Under the pieces are notes generated by a model, which was not told the origin of the DNA, did not search any database, and saw only the letters and a list, made by a program, of their open reading frames with translations. Shown here one piece after another: positions 23,423 through 35,148 of a DNA stretch of 64,000 nt. The translations under genes and the position numbers were made by a program. The stretch covers positions 206,617-270,616 of the forward strand of contig JAGTJM010000042.1 of NCBI GenBank assembly GCA_020747015.1, in the 5' to 3' direction. This stretch comes from Pyrenochaeta sp. MPI-SDFR-AT-0127 (taxonomy: Eukaryota; Ascomycota; Dothideomycetes; Pleosporales; Cucurbitariaceae). Position 1 is the stretch's first letter, and each line of letters begins with the position of its first letter.

Positions 23423-26400
23423 ATGGCGGAGATATTGGAGAAGATAAAGTAAGTTTTCTATTACCCCATCCTTTCATATATTCACCTTCGTCATCTTGGT
23501 CATTGTGCAAATACCAGGCTACATATCTCTCTCGCCTCTGTCCTTTACCTTTTCGGTCTTCCCACTCAACCATGTCTGACCATTCTCTGTGTTACAGCGA
23601 ACTCCGAGAGCTACCAGAGGAACAACATCTTTTCTGTCCTCGCATCGGCGATGATGGGTCCGTATACTACGATGAAGATGTTGCCGCATACCCACCCGAG
23701 TCCGATCCAACCGAACTCGATGATCGCAAGCTGAAACTACGAGAAGCCGAGGACCGCAAATGGACAGCGCTCAAGGCAACAGAGATCCTGGCATTCGACG
23801 GGGAGGAGGCAGCGCCGCACAAGGAATGGCTAACAAGCCGTTTCAATTCCCTCATGCAGAGTTGTGATGTCTGCGTGAGAGTGTTCCACCAGTCCAGGGC
23901 AGAATGGAAGATCCGCCTGATAGACTCCTACGACGAAGAGAACATCGGCGACTTCTTACAGGTAGTGGATGAGCAATGTTTGGGCCGCATACAACGAGGT
24001 CTGGACGAGGCAAATACTATTCTGAGCAGCGCTGAACCGAAGACCCGCTCAGTGCGACTTTTGCCAAGTGAAAGTACCTACGGCTTCTTCGAGGCTCTGA
24101 GCTGCGACGCGCTCATACGAAACGAAGAACTCTTGCAGCGGCACTTCGATGCACCGTTTGACATGGTCCAGACAAAGAAGCGCCTAAAAATCCAGACCTA
24201 TCTTCCAGCCATGACTCGATTCTTGTTTAGCCGGAACGAGAGACGCCAGAAATGGGCAGTAGATTCATGGTCTACCTTCAAGCGAAATGTACTCAAATCA
24301 GAGTTTGAGTGGGCCGTGCGAGATCACTTAATTGGTGTCATGATGAAGGTTCAAATGAACAACCTGGACTTATCGATCGTTCCTTTATTTTGGGGCGGAG
24401 CGCGTCTCATTATTAACAAAATGGATAGGGAGTTAATAACAGACTCTATCCGAGGACTTGATGGAGACTTCTATCGGTTAATGCTTGATCACCTTTCACT
24501 CAAGTCTGAAGGCTTTCTAGATCTGATTGCTACCATGAAGCAACTACTGGAGAAGTCACCTGTTGACTACTGGGACGGGATGAATGCTGTCACCCCATCC
24601 ATCGCCACAGTTGTGGAACAAGTCTTCAACAGTCCTGTTCTGAACCAATTGCTCCTCGCAGCAACAGGAAACAATACGCAAAGCATGGACAATCTGGATA
24701 TTGCCTTCAGCTGGATTCCACCGTTTCTCAAATCAATTAAAGAATCGAATCTTGGCCCAGCTATCAGACCCTTCGCGCACGCACTTTTTGGCCGCTTCCA
24801 ATCCAATCAGTACCCATCAAAGTCAAGAACATATTGCTTCAGGGAGGGTCTGAAGGTCTTGGATTATGCTTTCCGAAAGATGGGAGAGGGTAAGACGATA
24901 GATAAGTTCGTGGGACAGCCGACGGTCAATGGCATGTTAGATATGCTATCAAACCACATACAGCTGCTTGTGACGAGCTTGAAGCGATTCAAGAGTAGCA
25001 CGGAAGCTCAGGAAGATTTTCATCTCGCTCTTTCTGTTATTCAGCATGCTTTCCAGCTTGAAGCGCAGTCCCTTATCATCGAAAGGCAACTTATATCTGC
25101 CAAGCAGCCATCGCCCACGGAGACACCACCGTCCAGTCCGATATGGAAGACTGTCTTGAAAGCCATAGACTCAGACAGTCTAGAACTTGCGACTCATCTA
25201 TTAATAGCTGGCAGAGGTTTGATTGGGCTTGAGCCACTACAAATGAAGGCTGGTATTGAGAAGGTACCTGCAACGGTACGACACTTTAATGACCGTTTTA
25301 AGCTGTTGTCCCAGTCGATCACTGACATTGTTGATCGTTTGTCGGAATTCGATCCATCTCAGCTTCAGGCTCTCTTTGGCAAACCAGCAGCAGCTAGTGC
25401 CATTGTCTCGCTGCTCTTTTCATCTACTGAAGACACAAGGAATTCTGCCATCGAACTCTTGAAGGTCATCAGCTCTGAAGATGAACGTCGGAATGCTCTT
25501 CAGCATATTTTGAGAGTACACTATAAAAATGTCATTCTCGGTATTTCAGATTCGGTCCGGCAAGTCAGGCACAAGAAAGCTTTTGCTCCCGCGCCGAGCA
25601 TGATTAGGACTTGCTCAGATATCATTGATGTCATGTGCAACTCTCAAGACGGTATTCTACGAGCCCGGGAGTTCGACTCCGGGGACGCGGGAGCAACAAT
25701 GAACCTATGGAAGAATCTTTGGGATTCGCTTACGATGATTTTTGCGACCACTGAAGCCTGGAGTAATCTGGGATTCTATGATAAGCATATGATGATGGAC
25801 TTCTGTCGAGATACTATGCAATTTGCTGATTTGCTTTTTGATCAATGCAGCATCTTTGCTACTGCATTGAAAGGGTCGTCCACTGATGACGAGGAAGGCA
25901 CATCGAAGACAGAGCTGCTCAAGGAACTTCTGGCATTGCCTGCTAACGCAATGGAAGGCCTGGCGAAATGGCTGCGTCTTCGTGACGAGTTCTTGTCCAG
26001 CAAGTCGGTCACTTTGATCAGTAAACTTCTTGTCCGACTTCACCGCGTTTCTATCGAGATCGATCCAGACACTCTCTCCTATATGGAAAGAGTGCTCTCC
26101 GGCGATGTTCGTGCAAAACTTAGCACGACTCAACAAGCCGAGCTCCAGCAGGCTCTCGAAACGCACCTCGGTCGATCTCTAGTCAAAGAGGAGGAACCTA
26201 CCAAGCCAAAACAAGGCTCACTTAGCAAGTGGATGTCTATTGGTGCAACATCGTCGCCATCTGAGGCAAAAGCGAAGCTGCTTGCCAGTCTGACTTCCGG
26301 ATCCAGTGCATTCCAGGAGCGGCGAGAGCAGATGAGGGCGTCAGAGACTAAGACTGCAAAACAGAAGATCGTGGACGACCAGAAGAACGCCCAGCAAGCG

Positions 26401-29400
26401 GAGTTCAAACGAAAGCGCCAGCTTGAGCTGCAGAAGCGTGAGAAAGAGAAGGCTGCTGCAATCGCGAAAGCCAAAGCAGCCAGGGGTATCTCAACGCAAA
26501 CTGCCGAAGCAGGATCTGGACTAGAAGGCTTGGGCGTTCTAGGCAAAGACCAGGCGACAAAGGGAGAAGGGCTGATGCACTCATCAGACGAGTCTGAAGG
26601 TGAGGATGGCGATATCGATGAGGACCTTTTCGGCTTAAAGAAGTCCAAGATAAAGACCGGACCAAAAACTAACATCGTCAATGAAGTTAAAGTCCAGATG
26701 CCTATCAAAAAGAAGAGGGTCCAACGATCTATCAAAGACATGCGTGCCCGTCTGGCACCGGATCTGTCGTCTTTACATCGTACAATCCTCGGCTGGGACT
26801 ACTTTCATGAAGGTGATTTTCCACCAAAGTCGAGACCAGACATCTACTCCAAAGTCCCGAGCACGTTCCGCACTCCGAACGACTATCAGTCAACTTTTGA
26901 GCCTCTGTTGACCCTCGAAGCATGGCAAGGCTTTGTCAAAGCCCGCGAAGAGAGTCAGACAAAACCGTATGAAGTTCGGATCACATCACGAGCCAGCGTT
27001 GATGCTTTCCAAGAAGTTGGCAGCACGATGACCCATGTCGAAAATCGAGACATATTTATCTCTGAGGGCGACATCATTTTGCTGTCACAGTCTAGTTCGC
27101 CGTCTGCTGATGAGCCGACATGTCTTGCGAGGGTGTTCCGCGTAAAGCGAAAGCAGCAACACATTGAAGTCTCATATCGTGTTGTGCCAGGAAACCCACT
27201 TTCGTCCGCACTTCAGCCAAACAACACCATTATGGGCACCAAACTCCAGTCCATAACCCCTCTGGAGCGTGAGTATGGTGCACTGAAGGGCCTTCAATAC
27301 TACGATTTGTGTGACGAGATTATACGGGCAAAACCTTCCCCGCTTCTCACCTACAAAGATAGCCAGATCCAACCACTGATTTCAACTTACAATGTAAACA
27401 AGGCACAGGCAAAAGCTATCAAGTCAGCTATGGACAATGATGCCTTCACTTTGATTCAAGGGTGAGAAATTTCATGCATTTATCTTCGAGAGAATACTAA
27501 TGATCCACAGACCGCCTGGTTCAGGGAAGACCAAGACAATCACAGCTATAGTCGGAGCCATTCTCACAGATAGCCTGCGCAACCGAGGAACAACTATTAC
27601 CGTTCCTGGACAACAACGCTCAGAAGCTGCATCGAAGAAATTGCTTGTCTGTGCGCCAAGTAATGCTGCCGTGGATGAGCTGGTTATGCGTTTCAAAGAC
27701 GGAATAAAGACACTCAGTGGTGAAGCGCGCCAAGTCAATATTGTGCGTCTAGGCCGCAGTGACGCTATCAAGGCCAATGTTCAAGATGTGACCCTGGAAG
27801 AGCTTGTCAACAAGAAGCTGGGCGTCAACCCAAGCAACGGTAATGATCAAGAAGCGACGCGAAAACTTTTCCAAGATCACAAGCAGATATCTGAGCAGCT
27901 CAGGCAGGCATACGAGCAGAGAGACAGCGGTGAACTGAAAGGGGATGCTGCATCAAAGCTCGCGGACGATATCAATGCTCTACGGAGACAAAAAACAGCC
28001 TTAGGAACAAAGATCGACAACGTGAAAGATGACGAAAAACTCGCCAGTCGAAACGCAGATCTCAACCGACGTCGAGCACAAGAAGCAGTCCTGAATGACG
28101 CACATATTATTTGTGCAACGCTTAGTGGATCTGGGCATGAGATGTTTCAGGGCCTCAGTATCGAGTTCGAAACGGTCATCGTCGACGAAGCCGCGCAGTG
28201 TGTTGAAATGAGCGCACTCATCCCTTTAAAGTACGGATGTGCCAAGTGTATCCTCGTCGGAGATCCCAAGCAGCTGCCCCCGACTGTGTTCTCAAAGGAA
28301 GCCGCTCGCTTCCAGTATGAGCAGAGTTTGTTTGTTCGCATGCAGAAGAACCATCCTAGCGACGTGCACCTGCTGGATACGCAGTACCGTATGCATCCAG
28401 AGATCAGTTTGTTTCCAAGTCAGACATTCTACGACGGCAGGCTTCTCGATGGAGGTGATATGGCCGGTCTTCGCAAACAACCTTGGCATCAAAGCATGTT
28501 GCTTGGACCGTATCGCTTCTTCGATGTCCAAGGTCAGCATCAAGCTGCACCAAAGGGCCACTCACTTATTAACATCGCTGAAATCAACATTGCGATGCAG
28601 CTGTACAAGCGTCTTACCTCCGACTACCCTGAATATGACTTCAAGGGCAAGGTTGGCATCATTACACCATATAAAAGTCAACTACGAGAGCTCAAGAACC
28701 GCTTTACTGCAGCTTACGGTGCTTCAATTATCGAAGACATTGATTTCAACACTACAGATGCGTTCCAGGGCCGCGAGAGTGAGGTCATCATTTTCTCCTG
28801 TGTGAGAGCCTCTCCGGCTGGCGGTATCGGTTTTCTGCAGGACATTCGACGTATGAATGTTGGTCTCACGCGTGCCAAATCATCGTTGTGGGTGCTGGGT
28901 AACTCACAGTCGCTTATTCGGGGAGAGTTCTGGAAAAAGCTGGTCGTGGATGCAAAGGATAGAAAACGCTACACGACTGGCGATGTACAAAAGATGCTTA
29001 ATCAACACTCCAGCAAGTTCCCAGCGCCAAAAGAAGGATACATTCAGCCTCATCGGCCAACACCGGAAGTCAAGTCAGAGCCTATGAACCGATCGGAAAG
29101 TAATCAGTCTAATGATTCATCGAGTTCAGATCGAAAGCATATCAAACAAGAGATCAAACAGGAGATCAAACAAGAAAACAGGAATGAGTCAACCTTGGTG
29201 CACCACGGCAAACGTAAATTCGAGCAAGACAGCAACAGCTATCAGGATGTCAAAATGGAGAGCAGCGACGTGGATATGGAAGACGCGCCCTCAGATTCTG
29301 CATCCAATACACTTAATGGCGGCAGTGGCCGCTCAACACCGGCTGCTTTTTCGGACGCTCTGCGCAAAAGTTTGACACCTGGTGTAGAAGCAAACAATGG

Positions 29401-29530
29401 AATGAATGGTGCAGATGCTTCTAAAGATCCAGCCAACGTAATGGGCGGCATGGCAAAGCCCAAAATTCGAAGACGGCCGCGAGAACCGCCAAACCCGTTC
29501 CTCAAGCCGAAGAAACCAAGGACTGGCTGA
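23423..29530 (+). CDS. sen1: Sen1-type superfamily 1 RNA/DNA helicase (senataxin homologue)
   Basis: I model a 26-nt first exon (23423-23448), then 23598-27461 and 27511-29530, giving 1969 aa. The tiny first exon reads MAEILEKI and joins in phase 2 to ELRELPEEQHLF at a TTACAG acceptor. Residues up to ~1150 are the helical Sen1 N-terminal region, which in yeast binds RNA polymerase II; a Lys/Glu-rich coiled stretch follows. The helicase core has Walker A GPPGSGKT at 1297-1304, split by the last intron, the DEAA box in VIVDEAAQC, then VGDPKQLPPTV, QYRMHPEIS and VGLTRAKSSLWVLG. Sen1 unwinds RNA:DNA hybrids, ends transcription of non-coding RNAs and resolves R-loops in the nucleus. The C-terminal ~180 residues are disordered, carry tandem I-K-Q-E motifs and end in a basic, NLS-like tail. 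Confidence 0.96.
29141..29176 (+). repeat. Three 12-bp units encoding I-K-Q-E in Sen1 tail
   Basis: Three nearly identical 12-nt units encode IKQE three times in a row. I-K-x-E fits the SUMO-attachment consensus (hydrophobic-Lys-any-Glu). Further matches close by are VKSE before and VKME after the repeat. Confidence 0.85.
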
Positions 29531-30983
29531 GCCGAGTACGAGCTTAAAGTCCGAGAGTCTAGCGAGTGTGTAGTATTATTTTTTTGTTTGCATGCTGAAG
29601 GCTATTGGTTTTTCAAGGCCTAAAAGCGATGGCGTTATTCGATCTGAAGATGACGGACACGTGCTCAGCATTTGCCAGGCGTTTGTGCCAAACTTGGATT
29701 TGTCTAGGGGTAGGCATCCTTTGCATTATCACCATATTCCAGTTAGCTTGTAGTTGCTTTTTAGGAGGCTTTATGCCGATCTCGCTCCAAAATTACTTGA
29801 ATTCAAGGGGATTGGTTGCGAGGCTCACGGGCCGCTCATGGCTGGAATCTGACTGGCAGTGATTGACCGCCTGTGCACCTCTGCCGTGCCCTGAGCCTGG
29901 ATACTAGCGAGCCTTCGTGGTTTCCCAGTTGCTGGAATCCGCCGATCGCGAACGTTCGTGCTTAGTTGTTTAATTGTGAGCCATGGTGAGCTTTTGGGGC
30001 GGTCTGCGTGTTGATCGTAGCTTCGTCATTTGCCTCCGAGTCAGGCTCGCGACACTGCAGCTAGGTACCATACATTGAAAACATAAACCATGCGCAGCGC
30101 CATAATCCAATCTCAACTTGTCGCCTCTCTTCCTCGTCAAATCCAGTAATACAACGGTCTCCACAACACCGTTGACGAATATCATTTCCCTTTCGAAACT
30201 GTCCGGCTTAAGCAAAGCACAACTTCAACTCGATCCTTTCCCTCGGTGCTGCAAGAAGCAAGTTACACCGCGCTCTCGCTTTCCTTGTCCTACCACACTT
30301 ACCCAGTGCCAATCCTACTCGCAATCCTGCACCGAGTCCCCAGCCACCAATTGTCATCATCAGCTAGCCGTACATTCAGATCGAGACTCCAGATCGCGCG
30401 TAGCCTATCAACGGAAGTAAAGTTACAATATGGTTCGTTTCGTGCGAATACATGTGCTACGTTTGTAATTTCATGCCATAGATCACTCCACATTTCGACA
30501 ACTCTGCTATTAGACCACTGGCCAAATATTCAGCTTCCCAAAATCGTCACTTTGTTCCGGCCAATCTGCTTGTTACCAGCCATCTGCTTCGCTGGCAATG
30601 CGCTGCGGTGTCACATCGCCTCGTTTCTCGCTACACGAACTCGAAAACTAACCCTTACACTCAGATCCGGCACCAGTTACACTACAGGATAAATTCTCCC
30701 TTCAGACTCGGAAAATCTTCTTTTGTGCGGGGATCTTGGACGCACATAACGCTGCCAGTCGCCATAATCCTGGCTGAGGTTACAATCAACATTCAGCTGT
30801 CTTCGCGAGATACAACACCACTGCGTCTGCTGAGCTACCGATCTCCTGGTTGTGCCACGTTCTCGAGCATCATTCCCTGCTCAACGGACCAAAACGGTCC
30901 TCACAGCTCGCGCTTTCGTATCAACAGTGCGGGGGCTGTAATCTGAGTGGTACTATTAGGCTGCCTGCGAGCCCGTTGCAAAG
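29531..30983. other. Intergenic, 1.45 kb
   Basis: This spacer between two plus-strand genes holds the sen1 3' UTR (a T-rich run at 29577) and the promoter or leader of the next gene. A 148-codon frame at 30246-30692 lacks an ATG in good context and any domain, and I do not accept it. Part of 30100-30980 is C/T-rich and may be a transcribed leader. Confidence 0.5.
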
Positions 30984-33230
30984 ATGCTCCTCTCTTCCAT
31001 GTCCACAGAGAGTCTCTTAAATTCATTTCCAATGTTCGGCCATCCTGGAATTAGCGCACTCGAATACGCTGGGAGTCTCGAGGCGATACGCAACAAGAGA
31101 AGCACAAGCGTGACGTTGGAGTCACTCAAGCGCGAGTATACACCCTCGACGCAGGACGAAAACACAACTCCCCCGACAACTGCAGGGGCGGAATCGCCTA
31201 TTGATGCTGATTTGCTGCCACAGACCCCTCTTATAGAGGAGTTCGGATGTCAACAGAGGCGGAGAGGGACTTTCGTTAACCACACTCCAAGAGACTTTGA
31301 GATGCGGTCTTCCAAGACAGTTGAAGTATACCGGCCTTCCAGAGCTTCGAATGAGAACTACTCGCGACCAAGAACATCTTATCAGGCTAATCCTATTGTG
31401 ACCAGTCTGGAAGCTAAAAGGGGGAACGGCAATACTTCGTCGATAGACTCTCACACTATCGAGAAGCGGCTGACGATTAATCCTGATGCCCCCATTGAGC
31501 TTGAAGCCACAGAATTATCATCCCCTCCCTTGTCCCCAGAGTTCTACAAGCCGTTAAGTACAATGCATCGACGCTCAGTATCTGTTCCCATAAACAATAT
31601 CGATGCATACCGACCATTTACCACCCCTATCGTAGGCATCCATAGCAGTGATGTTAGCATTGAGAACATTACAAACTCGGTTCCAAAGCCGCAAGAAAAG
31701 AAGCGGCAACGACGCCAGACACCCTTCAAGATCATGGATTCAAAGTCGACGATTGGCGCTCGACATTCACCGTTGGAACCATGGGTTGCTGAGCATCGGC
31801 GCAAAGGAACCAATGAAACTGTCAGCGACTTTTCTTCCCAATTAGAGACGGGCATTGTAGAAGAAGTTGGGACTTTTGGAGTAATTCAAAGATACTTCGA
31901 CAGCCAGACAGGCGGCCCGGTATCATCATCCAAGGCACTTCGCCAGACTTGTTCGGCAAGCCCACCAAATATCCCACTTCCAACTTCTCCAGAATCATGC
32001 CTCCAGGAACCATTTAAAGAGCCCATTGTCATTTTTCCTCTCGACGAACTGAACCTGTTGGATGAGCCACCACCAGCCGTACCAGACCGGAGCCCCAAAC
32101 GCCTTACCAATCCAAGTTTCCCGTTACACATCAAGTCTACGCTGTCCATGGATAGCGAGTTTGCCTTTGCAGCCGATGGACAATATTCACCATACGCTGA
32201 GGCCAAGGTACTCTTCATGCCAAAGAAACGAGATCAGAAGCGTGTCGAAGTTGGACGAGCCGCTCGGGCTGGTTCCTCCAACTTGGGACGAATGGCCCCA
32301 CCGATTCTTGGCCATGGTGCACTTAAGGCCAGTAGCGACATGGGGTTGAACGATCTTAGTTACTATCTCAAACACACGGGACCTGCAGTGGATCCTCAAC
32401 CTAGCGCGCGCCAGCGAACAAGGAACGGCATCAAGATATTCCGAGTCAAGCAGCGAAAGACCCTCGCAGCAAGAGTGGGATCAGTCGAGGGGTCTCCACA
32501 AAGAGCACGCAAACAAGCTCTAGTGCCAGCCTGTGCTCGCGAGATGACAACTTCGGGAGGAGCAAGACATCTTAAGATCGTCATACCTACAGAGACACTG
32601 TCGGGTCCCCAAACAACCTCGCTATCAGTATCTCAATCAAGAATGCAGCGTCGATCCAGACATGTATCTATTGTCACCTTCACCGACGAAATGCTGAACC
32701 CGCTTGCGGGTCCAGACATGGAGCGTTTGCTTTCTGGGTATGAAACCCCTCGGCGGTCATTTTCAGAATCGCTCTCCTTGTCGCCACGCAGCCCTAAAAG
32801 ACCCCCCAAGTCGCCCAAGCCAGTCCCAGTGAACGATCATCCGCTTGCGTCTCGCGAGGAACAAACACGTGCGCGCAAGCTGCGAGATCTCCAGCGCATC
32901 AAGCGCAAGCCTTTGCCCACATACACTCAGGCCAATCAATACTCTGATACTGTCATTGATACCCTTCCAACTCCAGCCCAGACTCCAGAACCTATTAGCG
33001 ACTTATTGTCAAATGATCTACATGAAGACGAGGGCATAGATGAAGACGACTATATTGAAGAGAACAGCCCAGCGAATGTGATGACCCAGCTTCAAAGTAG
33101 GGTGGTTCTGCTGCAGCGACAGAATACCGAGCTCACGGAGGCACTAGCGAAAGTCGTAGGACTAGAGCTTGAGGAGGGTGAATTGAAGAGCGAAGACGTG
33201 CTAAATGCCTTCCGACAGGGTAAAATTTAG
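30984..33230 (+). CDS. Disordered fungal protein of unknown function with C-terminal coiled coil
   Basis: A single uninterrupted frame of 748 codons starts at the ATG at 30984. I do not recognise the family. Most of the protein is low-complexity and Ser/Pro/Thr-rich with many short basic clusters and S-P/T-P pairs, as in phosphoregulated scaffold proteins. Residues ~645-660 (EEQTRARKLRDLQRIKRK) form a charged helix, and the last ~50 residues (from MTQLQSRVVLLQRQNTELTE) have a heptad pattern typical of a short coiled coil. There is no signal peptide or membrane segment. The absence of introns in a 2.2 kb frame, in an organism where most genes are split, is mildly unusual. It may be a cytoskeleton- or polarity-associated scaffold, which is inference from composition only. 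Confidence 0.82.
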   Translation: MLLSSMSTESLLNSFPMFGHPGISALEYAGSLEAIRNKRSTSVTLESLKREYTPSTQDENTTPPTTAGAESPIDADLLPQTPLIEEFGCQQRRRGTFVNHTPRDFEMRSSKTVEVYRPSRASNENYSRPRTSYQANPIVTSLEAKRGNGNTSSIDSHTIEKRLTINPDAPIELEATELSSPPLSPEFYKPLSTMHRRSVSVPINNIDAYRPFTTPIVGIHSSDVSIENITNSVPKPQEKKRQRRQTPFKIMDSKSTIGARHSPLEPWVAEHRRKGTNETVSDFSSQLETGIVEEVGTFGVIQRYFDSQTGGPVSSSKALRQTCSASPPNIPLPTSPESCLQEPFKEPIVIFPLDELNLLDEPPPAVPDRSPKRLTNPSFPLHIKSTLSMDSEFAFAADGQYSPYAEAKVLFMPKKRDQKRVEVGRAARAGSSNLGRMAPPILGHGALKASSDMGLNDLSYYLKHTGPAVDPQPSARQRTRNGIKIFRVKQRKTLAARVGSVEGSPQRARKQALVPACAREMTTSGGARHLKIVIPTETLSGPQTTSLSVSQSRMQRRSRHVSIVTFTDEMLNPLAGPDMERLLSGYETPRRSFSESLSLSPRSPKRPPKSPKPVPVNDHPLASREEQTRARKLRDLQRIKRKPLPTYTQANQYSDTVIDTLPTPAQTPEPISDLLSNDLHEDEGIDEDDYIEENSPANVMTQLQSRVVLLQRQNTELTEALAKVVGLELEEGELKSEDVLNAFRQGKI

Positions 33231-33873
33231 GGTATGCCAAGTGAGGCGTGATAGAGAAGCGGCGGACTCGGAATGAATGTGTGAGAATAGCAAGAAGTGT
33301 GAGTTTTAGAAAGGGTGGAGGGATGATACCATGGGATTGAATTTGACATGGCTTGTGCTTTGTTCGCTCATCAATGTCTGTTGCAGACATGCCTAGACAT
33401 AGATTACTTTAGTATCAACATTGAGGCTGTGCCTCAACAGACAAAATCCAATCCAGGGACCAAATGCCCACAGTGACGATCATGACGTCTGTTTCTCAGG
33501 GACTCTAAATTTAGACTTTGGTTCCTGAATGTTGAGCTCGAGCCTTTCAGCTGTCAGCAGCCACTTGCTGGACAGCATTGAGCAGTAGTACTTGAAAAGT
33601 CTCGCGCAACCATAAATTACAGTCTCCTTTCGAAAATCTGCTGGACTTCAGTGACCGCCGCTCATATTTCCCAATTCAGCAAAGCCGCGGTTTAGAACAC
33701 TCACCGCTATCTTATCGATACGGCAACCGACAAAACATTGAAACACCCCGCGATCGCCCAGAACAAGGGGTTCAGAACATTCAATTGCAGCTCCAGCGCT
33801 CCACAGGCTCTCTCCTTTTGTTGTCTCTGCTCTCCTCTCCAAACATAGTCTTCCGAGCAATTCACGCAGCACA
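33231..33873. other. Intergenic, 0.64 kb
   Basis: This spacer between two plus-strand genes should hold a 3' UTR and the promoter of the acetyltransferase gene. The last ~100 bp before the ATG are C/T-rich. Nothing else was seen. Confidence 0.55.
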
Positions 33874-34524
33874 ATGTCCTCCAGCGACTCGTCAGGCCCG
33901 CTTTTCAGCTCCAACCTCATCTCCCCCGAAGTCCTCAAAGCCCTCCCAGAGGGCTACAGCTGCCGGCCGCTTGAAAAGAAGGACTACCACAATGGCTTCC
34001 TTGACGTTTTGAGGGTGCTCACTACAGTCGGCGACATCACAGAAGACCAATGGAACGAGCGCTACGAGTGGATGTCACGCCGCAATGACGAATACTACCT
34101 TCTCTGCATCACAGATTCGAGCAACGCAATTGTCGGCACTGGCGCGCTGATTGTCGAGCGCAAGTTTATACATCAATTGGGACTGGTGGGACATATTGAG
34201 GATATCGCTGTCGCAAAGGATCAGCAGGGGAAGAAGCTAGGGTTGAGGATCATTCAGGCGTTGGACTTCGTGGCGGAGAAGGTTGGGTGTTATAAGGTAT
34301 GTAGAGCTCTATTCATATGGGATGTAGGGGATTGTGGGCAAACTTGACTGAGTCGTCTCTGGAGGAAAGCTATGCGGACAGTTCTAGGAAACTAGCAAGG
34401 TTGAGAAATGAGGCTAACATACCCACAGACTATCCTCGACTGTTCAGAAGCAAACGAAGGCTTCTACGTCAAGTGCGGCTTCAAGCGGGCGGGTCTCGAG
34501 ATGGCACACTATTATGGCCGGTAA
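33874..34524 (+). CDS. gna1: Glucosamine-6-phosphate N-acetyltransferase
   Basis: Two exons (33874-34296 and 34429-34524, 132-bp intron with a GCTAAC branch site) give 172 aa, close to other fungal Gna1 proteins. It is a GNAT-fold enzyme: after the N-terminal RPLEKKDY strand, the acetyl-CoA loop region reads GHIEDIAVAKDQQGKKLG. The Gna1-specific C-terminal part has GCYKTILDC and an N-x-x-FYxKCGF motif. Gna1 transfers acetyl from acetyl-CoA to glucosamine-6-phosphate, the second committed step to UDP-GlcNAc, which feeds chitin, N-glycans and GPI anchors. The intron falls exactly between YK and TILDC. The C-terminus ends shortly after the last beta strand (AHYYGR); a GTAAGC sits at the stop codon, so a further short exon is conceivable but not needed. 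Confidence 0.96.
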
Positions 34525-35148
34525 GCCAAATGCTGGATTGGGATTATGTTTAGAACGAGCAGCTGAGCCTGCGGTAGCGGCAAGCTGTAAATGCATTTGG
34601 AGGCGTTATTCAAGAGGAACACGATTCCAGGCTCCATGTGCTGGAAACCAGGATAGACGCTTTGTAGATTATCTGCAACAAAGTAAAAAATTGTTCAATT
34701 TTGTGTGCTCAGAATTTGGCTTGAGCGCATTCGCTGCTCTTTGCACCTCGCAACGCGATATATAAATATTCACATGGACTAGTACCCTGAAGAGATTTGA
34801 CATACGTGAATTGAAATTCTCTAATTTTTGTTTTACGAACATGTGCTGGTCCAATACATGACGTTGTGCAATTCTACCTGTCACCAGTCGTGGACTCCAT
34901 GATTATTGAGTTTTTCGCTTCGACTCCACCAGGTATCTTTCACGACTTCCACCTTACCCTGGACGCGTAAGTTACCGAGAATCTGTTACTGGACACACCA
35001 CCCAATTGCTTTACTCTAAAAGCATAGCGCTGCAAATTTGCAAGAAAAGGAGGACCCCTCTGAGACACGTATCTTGGAAAGCTGCGTCACACCTGCGGTA
35101 GAACAGCGGCAGAAGATCAATAGATAGCACACGGAGCCCTTAGACAGT
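34525..35148. other. Intergenic, 0.62 kb
   Basis: This spacer between two plus-strand genes is AT-rich in the middle (34670-34830), as expected for the gna1 terminator. No gene or repeat was seen. Confidence 0.55.

Noticed and set aside
26130..26741. 203-codon minus-strand frame inside sen1
   Set aside because: Antisense shadow of a Lys/Glu-rich coding stretch.
30246..30692. 148-codon plus-strand frame before the 748-aa gene
   Set aside because: Low-complexity translation, no domain and a C/T-rich leader-like sequence.
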